A stretch of 64,000 nucleotides of DNA from Yersinia mollaretii ATCC 43969 (lineage in GTDB: Bacteria > Pseudomonadota > Gammaproteobacteria > Enterobacterales > Enterobacteriaceae). Under the pieces are notes generated by a model. It had not been told where the DNA came from. It made no database searches and saw nothing but the letters and a program-made list of their open reading frames with translations. The translations under genes and the position numbers were made by a program. Where the stretch lies: the NCBI RefSeq assembly GCF_013282725.1, contig NZ_CP054043.1:4278001-4342000 (forward strand). Reading direction: 5' to 3'. This document shows, piece by piece, positions 52,680 to 62,235 of the stretch (positions are counted from its first letter, which is position 1; every line of letters begins with the position of its first letter).

Positions 52680-52702
52680 AAAAAAACCCCGGAGGGCCGG
52701 GG
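52680..52702 (-). terminator. intrinsic terminator of nanK-nanQ
   Basis: On the minus strand CCCCGG-CCCT-CCGGGG followed by seven T residues, 52 bp after nanQ. It separates nanKQ from the regulator, which thus needs its own promoter. Confidence 0.9.
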
Positions 52703-52753
52703 AAGATGTCAAAGATAGTGTGCCTTATTATTATATAAAAATCATCAAGATAA

Positions 52754-53239
<486 letters not shown>

Positions 53240-53256
53240 TTAATCATAAAATTGCT

Positions 53257-53307
53257 CCCCAAACTCATTGGGTCGCAGCCAGCAGCGGCTTCAAGGACGG
53301 AGGATAT
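53257..53307. repeat. internally deleted ERIC overlapping the nanK 3' end
   Basis: The left part (CCAAACTCATTGGGTCGCAG) matches the ERIC left end seen at 5128 onward. It is joined directly to the ERIC right end (GCGGCTTCAAGGACGGAGG), with about 75 bp of the centre missing. The right end lies inside nanK and supplies its stop codon. Confidence 0.7.
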
Positions 53308-54187
53308 TCTTGGCCCAGAGTGCCGCCCCGAGTAAACCACTGTCCTGCCGATGATGTGCCGCCTGCACGGGGACGCGATAAATTTCTGGCAGCGCTTTTT
53401 GCGCCCCCATCACCCGCTCCAGATACCCCACCGCCAGCCCAACACTGCCACCCAGAATTACGATCTCCAGATCCAGCGCCATTTTCATGTCTGCCAACAT
53501 CTGCGCTATCGCCGTAGCGGAGCGATTAATGATATTTTCCGCCTGAACATTGCCCTGTTGCGCCATTTCAAACACTTTGGCGGCAGCGACTGGCTGTTTC
53601 CAGCCCAAGGTTTCAGTACCAATGGCAGTGCCGGAGGCCACACTTTCGACACATCCTCGGCGACCACAACCACACTGTAAGCCATGAGGATCGGCTAACG
53701 TGTGACCAATATGGCCTGCCAGCCCGCGATTTCCGACCAGCAACTTTTTATTCAAGATAATGCCGCCACCCACGCCGGTGGAGACGGTCACAAACATCAT
53801 GTTATCGGCAGAAATCAGACTGTCGCTATCATCATGTAATGCCTGATACTCCGCCCAAGCTGCGGCCTGTCCATCATTAAGCAGCACACAGGGCAAATCA
53901 GCGATCGACTGGATACACTCTTGCAACGGAAAATCCGCCAGCCCCCCCAGATTGGCGGGATTCAGCGCGGTCAGGCGACCACCACTGATAATCCCCGTCG
54001 AGGCAACCGCAATAAAATCAACCAGATGTCGATAAGGTGCAATCAAGGTGTCCAGTGCGATAGCCAGTTGCTCCGCCCCACCCCGGGGTGTTGCCACCTG
54101 CTGGCGACCAATCAACATGCCGCTCTCGGTAACAACTGCCGCCGCAATTTTTGTCCCACCGATATCCAGTGCTAACACTTTTCCCAT
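53291..54187 (-). CDS. nanK: N-acetylmannosamine kinase
   Basis: 298 aa ROK-family kinase making ManNAc-6-P. ATP motif [15 protein letters not shown], catalytic Asp in [24 protein letters not shown], and the zinc-type ROK signature [28 protein letters not shown] with three Cys. ATG 54187. Divergent from nanE. The C-terminal Leu-Arg-Pro-stop is encoded by an ERIC terminus, the same as in glk. Confidence 0.93.
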   Translation of the reverse strand: MGKVLALDIGGTKIAAAVVTESGMLIGRQQVATPRGGAEQLAIALDTLIAPYRHLVDFIAVASTGIISGGRLTALNPANLGGLADFPLQECIQSIADLPCVLLNDGQAAAWAEYQALHDDSDSLISADNMMFVTVSTGVGGGIILNKKLLVGNRGLAGHIGHTLADPHGLQCGCGRRGCVESVASGTAIGTETLGWKQPVAAAKVFEMAQQGNVQAENIINRSATAIAQMLADMKMALDLEIVILGGSVGLAVGYLERVMGAQKALPEIYRVPVQAAHHRQDSGLLGAALWAKNILRP

Positions 54188-54212
54188 CTGGCGTCGCCCT
54201 CTCGCACCTGTA

Positions 54213-54284
54213 ATGAATGTATGACGTTGAATGAATTTATGATGCTGAATGACCTTATGATGCTAAATGACCTTATGATGCTAA
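54213..54284. repeat. four 18-bp tandem repeats upstream of nanK
   Basis: Units at 54213, 54231, 54249 and 54267; the last two are identical (ATGACCTTATGATGCTAA), the third from the end differs at four positions and the first is more degenerate. They lie between the nanK start and the first operator, i.e. in the nanK leader, and may vary in number between strains. Confidence 0.75.
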
Positions 54285-54336
54285 TAGCATGACTATGGCA
54301 ATTTTTTTGCCATAACTCCATTATTATTTTTAAATT

Positions 54337-54349
54337 GGAGTTACACTCC
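54337..54349. promoter_or_regulatory. candidate nan operator 2
   Basis: GGAGT-TAC-ACTCC, perfect 5-3-5 inverted repeat, 150 bp upstream of nanK and 107 bp upstream of nanE. An additional AACTCCA / TGGAGTT pair (54314-54320, 54336-54342) overlaps it. Confidence 0.7.
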
Positions 54350-54412
54350 GAAATGAGACATTTATTTACCTTTCTCACCATTGCACCCTGCAAATAAAAG
54401 ATCTAACATGAT

Positions 54413-54425
54413 GGAGTAAAACTTC
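54413..54425. promoter_or_regulatory. candidate nan operator 3
   Basis: GGAGT-AAA-ACTTC, the same repeat with one mismatch, 76 bp from operator 2 and 31 bp before the nanE start. Confidence 0.65.
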
Positions 54426-54455
54426 ATTTAAAAATTAAGATCGGAGCTAAAAACC

Positions 54456-55187
54456 GTGAGCAACCTGACAGCGAGTGACCCGACCATGAGTAACACCAGT
54501 GATCTTCGCCACAAGCTCCAAAATGGCTTGATCGCATCTTGCCAGCCTGTTCCTGGCAGCACCATGGATACGCCAGAAATTGTGGCGGCAATGGCTTGTG
54601 CGGCACTCGCTGGAGGCGCAGTTGGCCTGCGGATTGAAGGTATCGACAATATTTTAGCGGTGCGTCGGGTTACAGATGCGCCGATTATCGGCATTATTAA
54701 GCGCGACCTGCCGGACTCCGAGGTCAGAATCACCCCGTGGCTGGAAGATGTCGATGCCCTAAGTGCCGCAGGAGCCGACATCATCGCATTTGATGTTACC
54801 TGCCGCGCTCGTCCGGTTTCGGTTGAAGAGTTGTATCAGCGAGTGCGGGCCACGGGCCGTCTGGCGATGGCGGATGCGTCCAACCTTGACGATGGCTTGC
54901 AGGCGCATCGATTAGGTATCGATTTTATCGGCACCACCCTCTCCGGCTACACCCAAGATCCCGTCCCTACCGAGCCGGATCTGGCGCTGGTGAAACTGTT
55001 GACTCAGGCGGGCTGCCGGGTGATTGCGGAAGGTCGCTATAATTCACCAGCCATGGCGGCAGCAGCGATTTCAGCGGGGGCTTATGCCGTGACTGTCGGC
55101 TCAGCCATTACCCGTATCGAACATATCTGTGGTTGGTTCTGCGAAGCAATCAAGCAACACGAAGCCGCAAAACTGACTGAATACTAA
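54456..55187 (+). CDS. nanE: N-acetylmannosamine-6-phosphate 2-epimerase
   Basis: 243 aa TIM barrel converting ManNAc-6-P to GlcNAc-6-P. Motifs as in E. coli Nan[110 protein letters not shown] 54456 has TCGGAGCT upstream; ATG 54486 is the alternative. First gene of nanEA. Confidence 0.93.
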   Translation: MSNLTASDPTMSNTSDLRHKLQNGLIASCQPVPGSTMDTPEIVAAMACAALAGGAVGLRIEGIDNILAVRRVTDAPIIGIIKRDLPDSEVRITPWLEDVDALSAAGADIIAFDVTCRARPVSVEELYQRVRATGRLAMADASNLDDGLQAHRLGIDFIGTTLSGYTQDPVPTEPDLALVKLLTQAGCRVIAEGRYNSPAMAAAAISAGAYAVTVGSAITRIEHICGWFCEAIKQHEAAKLTEY

Positions 55188-55265
55188 TTAAGTAAAAGAT
55201 TGATAGCACTAATGACTATTGCGCCCGTCTGGGCGGCCTACTCTCTCTGATTTATAAGGATGCGT

Positions 55266-56159
55266 ATGAAAAAGTTAACCGGCCTGATCGCAGCTCCGCA
55301 CACCCCCTTTGATGAGCAGGGTGAGGTCAACTACTCGGTTATTGACCAAATTGCCGAGCATCTGGTCAATGATGGCGTGACAGGAGTGTACGTTTGCGGC
55401 ACCACTGGCGAGGGCATTCATTGCTCGGTAGAAGAGCGCAAGAACATTGCTGAGCGCTGGGTCAAGGCGGCACAAGGCAAACTGAGCATCACCTTGCACA
55501 CGGGCGCACTCAGCATCAAAGATGCCGTCGATCTCTCTCGTCATGCGGAAACACTGGATATCTTCGCCACCTCCGCCATCGGCCCCTGCTTCTTTAAGCC
55601 GGGCAATCTCGATGACCTGATCGCCTATTGTCAGGCCATCGCGGCCGCAGCGCCATCGAAAGGCTTCTATTACTATCACTCTGGCATGTCCGGTGTGAAT
55701 TTGGATATGGAGCAGTTCCTGATCAAAGCCGAATCCAAGATCCCGAACCTGTCAGGGATTAAATTCAATAATGCGGATTTGTATGAGTTCCAGCGCTGCC
55801 TGCGAGTGAGTGGCGGTAAATTTGATATTCCTTTTGGCGTAGATGAACATCTGCCGGGCGGTTTGGCGGTTGGCGCTATCGGCGCTGTCGGCAGCACCTA
55901 TAACTATGCCGCGCCACTGTTCCACAAAATCATTGCTGACTTCAATGCGGGCAATCAAGTCGCGGTACAACGTGGCATGGATCAGGTTATCGCGCTGATT
56001 CGTGTGCTGGTGGAGTTTGGAGGGGTTGCCGCAGGCAAAGCCGCCATGCAGTTACACGGGATTGATGCTGGTAATCCCCGTCTGCCACTACGCACATTGA
56101 CCCAAGAGCAGAAGCAAACGGTGGTGAACAGAATGCGTGACGCAATCTATTCTGCTTAA
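55266..56159 (+). CDS. nanA: N-acetylneuraminate lyase
   Basis: 297 aa class I aldolase splitting Neu5Ac to ManNAc and pyruvate. Schiff-base Lys in SGIKFNNADLYEF (about residue 164), catalytic Tyr in GFYYYHSGMSGV, pyruvate-binding GTTGEG, GVDE. ATG 55266 is preferred (AAGGA 5 nt upstream); ATG 55260 is too close to that site. 78 bp after nanE. Confidence 0.95.
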   Translation: MKKLTGLIAAPHTPFDEQGEVNYSVIDQIAEHLVNDGVTGVYVCGTTGEGIHCSVEERKNIAERWVKAAQGKLSITLHTGALSIKDAVDLSRHAETLDIFATSAIGPCFFKPGNLDDLIAYCQAIAAAAPSKGFYYYHSGMSGVNLDMEQFLIKAESKIPNLSGIKFNNADLYEFQRCLRVSGGKFDIPFGVDEHLPGGLAVGAIGAVGSTYNYAAPLFHKIIADFNAGNQVAVQRGMDQVIALIRVLVEFGGVAAGKAAMQLHGIDAGNPRLPLRTLTQEQKQTVVNRMRDAIYSA

Positions 56160-56192
56160 TTAACACGGTAGCAGTCGCTAGAGCACAAAACG

Positions 56193-56217
56193 AAAGGCCG
56201 GATATCCGGCCTTTATT
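56193..56217 (+). terminator. intrinsic terminator of nanEA
   Basis: AAAGGCCGG / CCGGCCTTT perfect 9-bp stem, ATAT loop, then ATTGT; short T-run. 33 bp after the nanA stop. Confidence 0.82.
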
Positions 56218-56256
56218 GTATGGAGAGATCCATAACTGACTGGATCAACCCACTAA

Positions 56257-57162
56257 TTACAGGGAGAGCAATTTAGTCAGTGACGGCGCAAAATAGTAGC
56301 TGCCGGTAACCGGTTTGCTGAAGCCCAGTAACAGATCATGCTTGCCGTCTATTGAGCCAAACATGCTTAATAGTTGCTGCTCGATATTGTGTAAGCGCGC
56401 GCAATAAGCAATGAAATAGAGGCCGTGCTTGCCGCTGGCTTTGCCGTAAGGCAGGCTTTGGCGCAAAATCTTCAGTCCCTTGCCATCCTCTTTCAGATCG
56501 ACCCGGCTAACATGAGAAGTGTCTGGGCGCTGATCCGAAGACAACTCTTGGCTGTCACGCTTGGTGCGCCCAACAATTTGCTCTTGTTTGTGCTCAGGAA
56601 TGCGTTGCCATTTTTTCAGGTCATGCTCATAACGCTGAACCAAGACATAACTGCCGCCTGCATCCTCTTCGCCATCCGCAATCACTGCCACTTCTGGGCG
56701 GCTATCACCCTGCGGGTTTTCAGTACCATCAATAAAGCCGGTAAAATCGCGCTCTTCAACCCAGCGGAAACCGTGTGTCTCTTCTTCCACCGCAATAGCA
56801 TCACCGAAAGCCGCAATAGCCGCTTGCGCTAAGGTAAAGTTAATATCCTGACGCAGTGATTGAATATGAATCAATAGATCACGTTGAGTCGCCGGAGCAA
56901 CCATCGGCGCTTTACCCAGAGGGACAAACGGCTTTAACTCTTTCGCGCCCTGCCCATTGGATAAGTCATGCCAAATGTCAGAACCGAAAGCGATAACCGC
57001 CCCCAGATGTTCATGAGGAAATTGTTGCTGCAACTCTTGCAATGAATGACAGAATTTTTTGCAGCCCTGACGAATGGCATCGAATTCACCCTGCACTTTC
57101 GCTTCCATAAATATGGCAAAACGGCAATGCTCCAGCAAAATGCCACTCTGTACTTGAGTCAT
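56257..57162 (-). CDS. yfeX: DyP-type haem peroxidase YfeX
   Basis: 301 aa, close to E. coli YfeX. Distal DyP motif GFIDGTENP (Asp about residue 145), proximal haem ligand His in [27 protein letters not shown], and the C-terminal [12 protein letters not shown]. Cytoplasmic peroxidase (porphyrinogen oxidation is reported for E. coli; a haem-iron release role is disputed). Followed downstream by nothing on its strand before nanA's terminator. Confidence 0.94.
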   Translation of the reverse strand: MTQVQSGILLEHCRFAIFMEAKVQGEFDAIRQGCKKFCHSLQELQQQFPHEHLGAVIAFGSDIWHDLSNGQGAKELKPFVPLGKAPMVAPATQRDLLIHIQSLRQDINFTLAQAAIAAFGDAIAVEEETHGFRWVEERDFTGFIDGTENPQGDSRPEVAVIADGEEDAGGSYVLVQRYEHDLKKWQRIPEHKQEQIVGRTKRDSQELSSDQRPDTSHVSRVDLKEDGKGLKILRQSLPYGKASGKHGLYFIAYCARLHNIEQQLLSMFGSIDGKHDLLLGFSKPVTGSYYFAPSLTKLLSL

Positions 57163-57289
57163 CTTTTTTCCTTACTTAAAGCCGATAGGGTTATGGTGAA
57201 TGTGGGTTATGGCAAATATAGTAACTGAAGCATTCAAAATAACCTTGCGTCAGCGCAAAATAAAACCGCGCCTAAAGGTAGGAATATAA

Positions 57290-57907
57290 TTAACTCATTG
57301 ATGGCTTGGCGCGCCAAATAATCTTACTCACCTTCCAGCTCTGTAATGAGTCGTCGGATGGCATTAAGCCTTCTGGGCCATGCCAGTCACCTTCAAATAA
57401 ATAGCTCACATGCTTACTGTCCGGCGCAGCGCACTCTATTTGAGTAGCATCATCACCCGTGCCTTGGCGGCAAACACCAAAAGCTTTTTTGTATAAATCA
57501 CCAAATGGCGTACCAATCTTGACACCCCATTGACTAGGAATATTTTTATCCATGACGTCGATACGTTCTACCGTACCTTTGGGCTGACCGGATATCACCA
57601 GCTTAATTTGGTCCTCTTTCATCGCCTGATAGAAAGAGACTAATTGGCCATCATTGGTCGCCATACCGCTGCGCAAGCGATAATCCCCTTTCAGCCCCTC
57701 TTTAATCTCATTTTCGGCCAGCGGCGTACTGGCAGTGATTCCGCCGACACCTTGATCAGTCACCTGCATACTGCTGCTCCCGCTGAACCAATTGAGCGGA
57801 GAGAGACTTGACCAGGAAAAACCGGACATACTTGAACAGCCAGCCAGCAACAAAGGGGCACCCAATAACAACAACCGCACCCCAGACAACCGTGGGCGAA
57901 TATTCAT
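57290..57907 (-). CDS. yfeY: RpoE-regulated lipoprotein YfeY
   Basis: 205 aa. Lipoprotein signal with lipobox LLLAGC-SS, Cys at about residue 24. Mature protein matches E. coli YfeY (GVGGITASTPLAENEIKEGLKGDYRLRSGM, KIGTPFGDLYKKAFGVC, HGPEGLMPSDDSLQSWKVSKIIWR). In E. coli it belongs to the sigma-E regulon; I could not assign a sigma-E promoter here. 127 bp upstream of yfeX on the same strand. Confidence 0.9.
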   Translation of the reverse strand: MNIRPRLSGVRLLLLGAPLLLAGCSSMSGFSWSSLSPLNWFSGSSSMQVTDQGVGGITASTPLAENEIKEGLKGDYRLRSGMATNDGQLVSFYQAMKEDQIKLVISGQPKGTVERIDVMDKNIPSQWGVKIGTPFGDLYKKAFGVCRQGTGDDATQIECAAPDSKHVSYLFEGDWHGPEGLMPSDDSLQSWKVSKIIWRAKPSMS

Positions 57908-58285
57908 TTAACGCTCCTTAAAAAAACCACTGCATCCATTAGGCTTCTCTGCAACATATGCGGCACAGAAACAGACTTAGCAGCAGTTGAAAAATGGTAA
58001 CCAGTGGTTGGAGTCCTCAGCGCTGAAAAAGTGCCATCTCCGCGCCGGCATTGTTCGATATCAATTGTTCGCTATCACTGGTCAGCGGCGCATCTAATTT
58101 ACTGCGCCCCTCAGATGAAAGCCACTAACAGGGGTTGATAAAATCCGCATCAGCCCCTATTTCATCATCGGGTATTAAGACTTCAACATGCCTTAACTTA
58201 AATTTGGTCTACGCTTGAGTACCCGAGAGGCTTTTCTCGTCTCCCGTTTTAGACGTAATTATTCATGCATTGAAGGAGCAATATA
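57908..58285. other. intergenic region yfeY / ygiW-like gene
   Basis: 378 bp between divergent genes. No gene, tRNA or strong hairpin seen; promoters for both sides must lie here but none is clear. TTGAAGGAGCAATATA before 58286 provides the downstream ribosome-binding site. Confidence 0.4.
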
Positions 58286-58699
58286 ATGAAGAAATTAACT
58301 TTAGCGGCAACACTCATGATGTTATGCGGTGCGCCACTGTTAGCCCACAGCGCGACCGAAGCCGCGAAAGGTGGCTTTGATGGCCCAGCAACAACCCAGA
58401 CTCAACCAGCAACGCAGGGTGGATTTAGCGGCCCTAGCGCCACGAATACCACTGTGGATAAAGTCAAAAGTATGCGGGATGACGCCCGTGTGACCCTGCA
58501 AGGGAATATTGTCGAGCGGCTAGGCCACGATACCTATACATTCCGCGACAGCACCGGCACCATCACTGTTGATATTGATAGTAAGCGCTGGAAAGGCCAA
58601 ACCATCACTCCACAAGATAAGGTACAAATCGAAGGGAAAGTGGATAAAGACTGGAACTCAGTGGAAGTTGATGTGAAAAATATCACTAAAATTCAATAA
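58286..58699 (+). CDS. ygiW: YgiW/YdeI-family periplasmic OB-fold stress protein
   Basis: 137 aa. Signal peptide MKKLTLAATLMMLCGAPLLAHSA, a Gly/Gln/Thr-rich linker with GGFDGP / GGFSGP repeats (about 27-52), then the BOF (bacterial OB-fold) domain: VDKVKSMRDDARVTLQGNIVERLGHDTYTFRDSTGTITVDID...WKGQ. Relatives (VisP/YgiW) act in envelope and peroxide stress. AAGGAG upstream of ATG 58286. An inverted repeat follows the stop. Confidence 0.87.
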   Translation: MKKLTLAATLMMLCGAPLLAHSATEAAKGGFDGPATTQTQPATQGGFSGPSATNTTVDKVKSMRDDARVTLQGNIVERLGHDTYTFRDSTGTITVDIDSKRWKGQTITPQDKVQIEGKVDKDWNSVEVDVKNITKIQ

Positions 58700-58707
58700 A
58701 CTATTTT

Positions 58708-58751
58708 AAATCTCGGGTACTGTATCTGCATCAATTCAGCACCCGAGATTT
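58708..58751 (+). terminator. inverted repeat after ygiW-like gene
   Basis: AAATCTCGGGT / ACCCGAGATTT, 11-bp perfect stem with a 22-nt loop. The T-run is the end of the stem; weak terminator or RNA stabiliser. Confidence 0.5.
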
Positions 58752-58962
58752 ATATTCCCTCGCACATTTTCACCTCCAAAAATCAAATACCACTCCATAA
58801 AATAATATAAGAAACAAATATATTTAATTAATTTACTGCGAAAACATGTTTATTGTTTGTTTATTTCAACTGAACTAAAAAATGATTACAGTACCGTTTA
58901 TCAGGCACGCCAAGACAAATTGTCTGTAATGATAAATTATAATGAATAAACTAGGAGAGAAA

Positions 58963-59883
58963 ATGATAGATAACAACCACACAACAGAAAATTCGACGGT
59001 TGAAACAAGAATATTAAAAGGGAAATCAGGAAATAACAATTTCAATATCGACTTAGGGGAGAGCAGTTATGTTATTAGTGATTCTGGAGGTGCTGATACC
59101 CTGACATTTAAAAACACCAAATTGGAAAATTTAGAATATTCAATTAAAGATGGCCGTCACTATATCCGCGATAAACAAACTAAGAATGTAGTAACGTTTG
59201 ATGATACCGGCGGCGCCGAACGTGGAGAAAATATAATGGAGGCCTATAATACTTTCCAGTCTGCATATGATAGCAATCAAACTTCTATAAAAGATGCGAT
59301 CGAGAAATATTTTGGCGACAACATAGATCCCGATTTTATTCAGAGGGAAATAAATGATTTATTCTATATTTCTTATCATGAAATAAGCCCAGAAGGACTA
59401 CTCCCACAATATATTAACAATCTTAAAAACGCATTTGGCGCATTAATTGAAATTACTAACTCTCGGGGTGATGGGATTAATTCATTGCTATTTTTAGAGT
59501 TAAAAACATTATTCAATGAATTCGCTCCTCAGTTTGCTAAGCTAGCGACCAATCATAGTAATGTTATTGAAGAAATAATTCTTGACGGTAAAACACATGC
59601 TGTAGAAGAATTATTCTTCTCTAAAGCATTAAATAAGACAAGAACTACGTATGGAGATGATAGTTCTAAACTTGCCGACATTACTGATGTTAAAATACTT
59701 AAAAATGGTACTTTTGACTATACAGAGCAGGAATTAGAAAAACTTAATATCGAGCGGTACAATACCAACACCATGATTGAATATATGGCAGAGTTCAAAG
59801 ATCTAGGCCAACGACTAGGAATACAAGATTTACCTTTTCATGATTATTCAGGTTTCTTCCCCCCTATTGTCCAAGTCAATTAA
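58963..59883 (+). CDS. unrecognised AT-rich protein with RTX-like N-terminus
   Basis: 306 aa. I recognise no full-length family. Residues about 15-80 (KGKSGNNNFNIDL, SDSGGADTLTFKNTKLENLEYS, DGRHYIRDKQTKNVVTFDD) resemble one RTX/haemolysin-type module. The rest is acidic, mostly helical, with no TM segment or signal peptide. Start 58963 is chosen because AGGAG lies 5 nt upstream; ATG 58942 is an alternative. Markedly AT-rich with relaxed codon use beside its GC-rich neighbours, so probably acquired. No type I secretion genes nearby. A strong bidirectional terminator follows. Isolated gene; function unknown. Confidence 0.7.
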   Translation: MIDNNHTTENSTVETRILKGKSGNNNFNIDLGESSYVISDSGGADTLTFKNTKLENLEYSIKDGRHYIRDKQTKNVVTFDDTGGAERGENIMEAYNTFQSAYDSNQTSIKDAIEKYFGDNIDPDFIQREINDLFYISYHEISPEGLLPQYINNLKNAFGALIEITNSRGDGINSLLFLELKTLFNEFAPQFAKLATNHSNVIEEIILDGKTHAVEELFFSKALNKTRTTYGDDSSKLADITDVKILKNGTFDYTEQELEKLNIERYNTNTMIEYMAEFKDLGQRLGIQDLPFHDYSGFFPPIVQVN

Positions 59884-59903
59884 TTTTGTACCCTCTCTGA
59901 GAT

Positions 59904-59933
59904 AAATACCTCCTCCTACTGGAGGAGGTATTT
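59904..59933. terminator. bidirectional terminator after the orphan gene
   Basis: AAATACCTCCTCC / GGAGGAGGTATTT, 13-bp perfect stem with TACT loop, 20 bp after the stop. Confidence 0.8.
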
Positions 59934-60006
59934 AAGTAGCATAGTGAATTTGGCCACCTTAATAGAGGCGATATTATAAATATCCCGTGTAAATGATCCT
60001 TCACCC

Positions 60007-60432
60007 TTAATACTCTTGATCAACAATCAGCCGCTTGCCCAGCATGATGCTATCTTGGGTTTCATAATCGAGCTTTTCATACATGCCGATCACTGCGTCA
60101 TTGTCTTCGCGCACCATGATATTCAGCTTCGGGCAGCCACGGGCAATTAATTTCTTTTCCAGACGGCTGATCAGCGCATTGGCAAAGCCACGGCCACGGA
60201 AATCGGGGTGAACCCCCAGATAATAGGCCGAGCCACGGTGGCCGTCATAACCGCCCATGATCGAACCAACAATCGCGCCACTGACCTCTGCCACTAAAAA
60301 CAGTTCAGGATCATGATTCAGCTTACGCTCGATATCCATCTCCGGATCGTTCCAAGGCCGCAGTAAGTCGCAATGCTCCCACAGTAGAATGACTTCTTCA
60401 AAATCGTTTTGCTGAAATACGCGGATTTCCAT
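60007..60432 (-). CDS. ypeA: GNAT acetyltransferase YpeA
   Basis: 141 aa, same length as E. coli YpeA and near-identical in the core. Acetyl-CoA motif [27 protein letters not shown] (R/Q-x-x-G-x-G/A), followed by [21 protein letters not shown]. Start 60432 (MEIRVFQQ) as in E. coli. Substrate unknown. Divergent from hemF, as expected for this locus. Confidence 0.92.
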   Translation of the reverse strand: MEIRVFQQNDFEEVILLWEHCDLLRPWNDPEMDIERKLNHDPELFLVAEVSGAIVGSIMGGYDGHRGSAYYLGVHPDFRGRGFANALISRLEKKLIARGCPKLNIMVREDNDAVIGMYEKLDYETQDSIMLGKRLIVDQEY

Positions 60433-60554
60433 GGATATTCGCACCCTTGAGTCAAATAGATATGCTGATTATTACGTCATATTATATCACGCAATAATAA
60501 AGTGATATTTCCCATAGTGATAGTCCGTAAAGATATTTGTGCAGAACCAGATAA

Positions 60555-61594
<1,040 letters not shown>

Positions 61595-61595
<1 letters not shown>

Positions 61596-62050
61596 TGCAA
61601 ATTTGGGTTGATGCGGACGCCTGTCCGAATGTGATTAAAGAGGTGCTGTTTCGCGCCGCCGAACGGACCAGCATGATGGTCACACTGGTGGCGAATCAGC
61701 CACTTAAAACACCACCATCAAAGTTTATTCGCACCTTACAAGTGGCATCCGGTTTTGATGTCGCCGATAACGAAATCGTACAGCGGGTGGAGAAAAATGA
61801 TCTGGTGATCACCGCCGATATCCCACTGGCAGCCGAAGTCATTGAAAAAGGGGGTATCGCGCTGAATCCGCGCGGTGAGCGCTATACCCCAGATACCATT
61901 CGTGAGCGGCTGAATATCCGTGATTTTATGGATACTATGCGCGCCAGCGGCATTCAGACTGGCGGCCCCAACACCTTAAATCAACGCGACCGCCAGCAGT
62001 TTGCCAATGAGCTGGATAAGTGGCTACAGCAAGCCAGTAAAGCCCAATAA
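61595..62050 (+). CDS. yaiI: UPF0178 (YaiI/YqxD) family protein
   Basis: 151 aa, PIN/NYN-like fold. N-terminal [22 protein letters not shown] with Asp pair, [29 protein letters not shown] and [16 protein letters not shown] are the family's conserved acidic/basic blocks. Function not established. ATG 61595 overlaps the hemF stop (TGATG), so it is translationally coupled; GGAGAG is upstream. Confidence 0.88.
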
Positions 62051-62088
62051 GTCAAAACCCGCGCGAGGCGGGTTGAGTTTGCTGGGGA

Positions 62089-62150
62089 ATACTCAAAGTC
62101 ATTGGCGTTTGTCAGCCGTCTGGTTTCAAGATAGTGACGAAGCTGAATCA
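62089..62150. repeat. possible degenerate ERIC remnant
   Basis: ACTCAAAGTCATTGG matches the ERIC left end; GGTTTCAAG may be the right end. The centre does not align. Weak evidence. Confidence 0.3.
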
Positions 62151-62235
62151 AGGGGAAACGTGCCGTTCGGGTCGAAAGCGGCGTAAGCCGCCGGAGCGCC
62201 CGTAGGTGCGGTCAACCCTTGACTCACCGCACTTA

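Noticed and set aside
57908..58050. Sigma-E promoter for yfeY
   Set aside because: No GGAACTT-like element with a proper -10 could be aligned, although the E. coli gene is sigma-E dependent.
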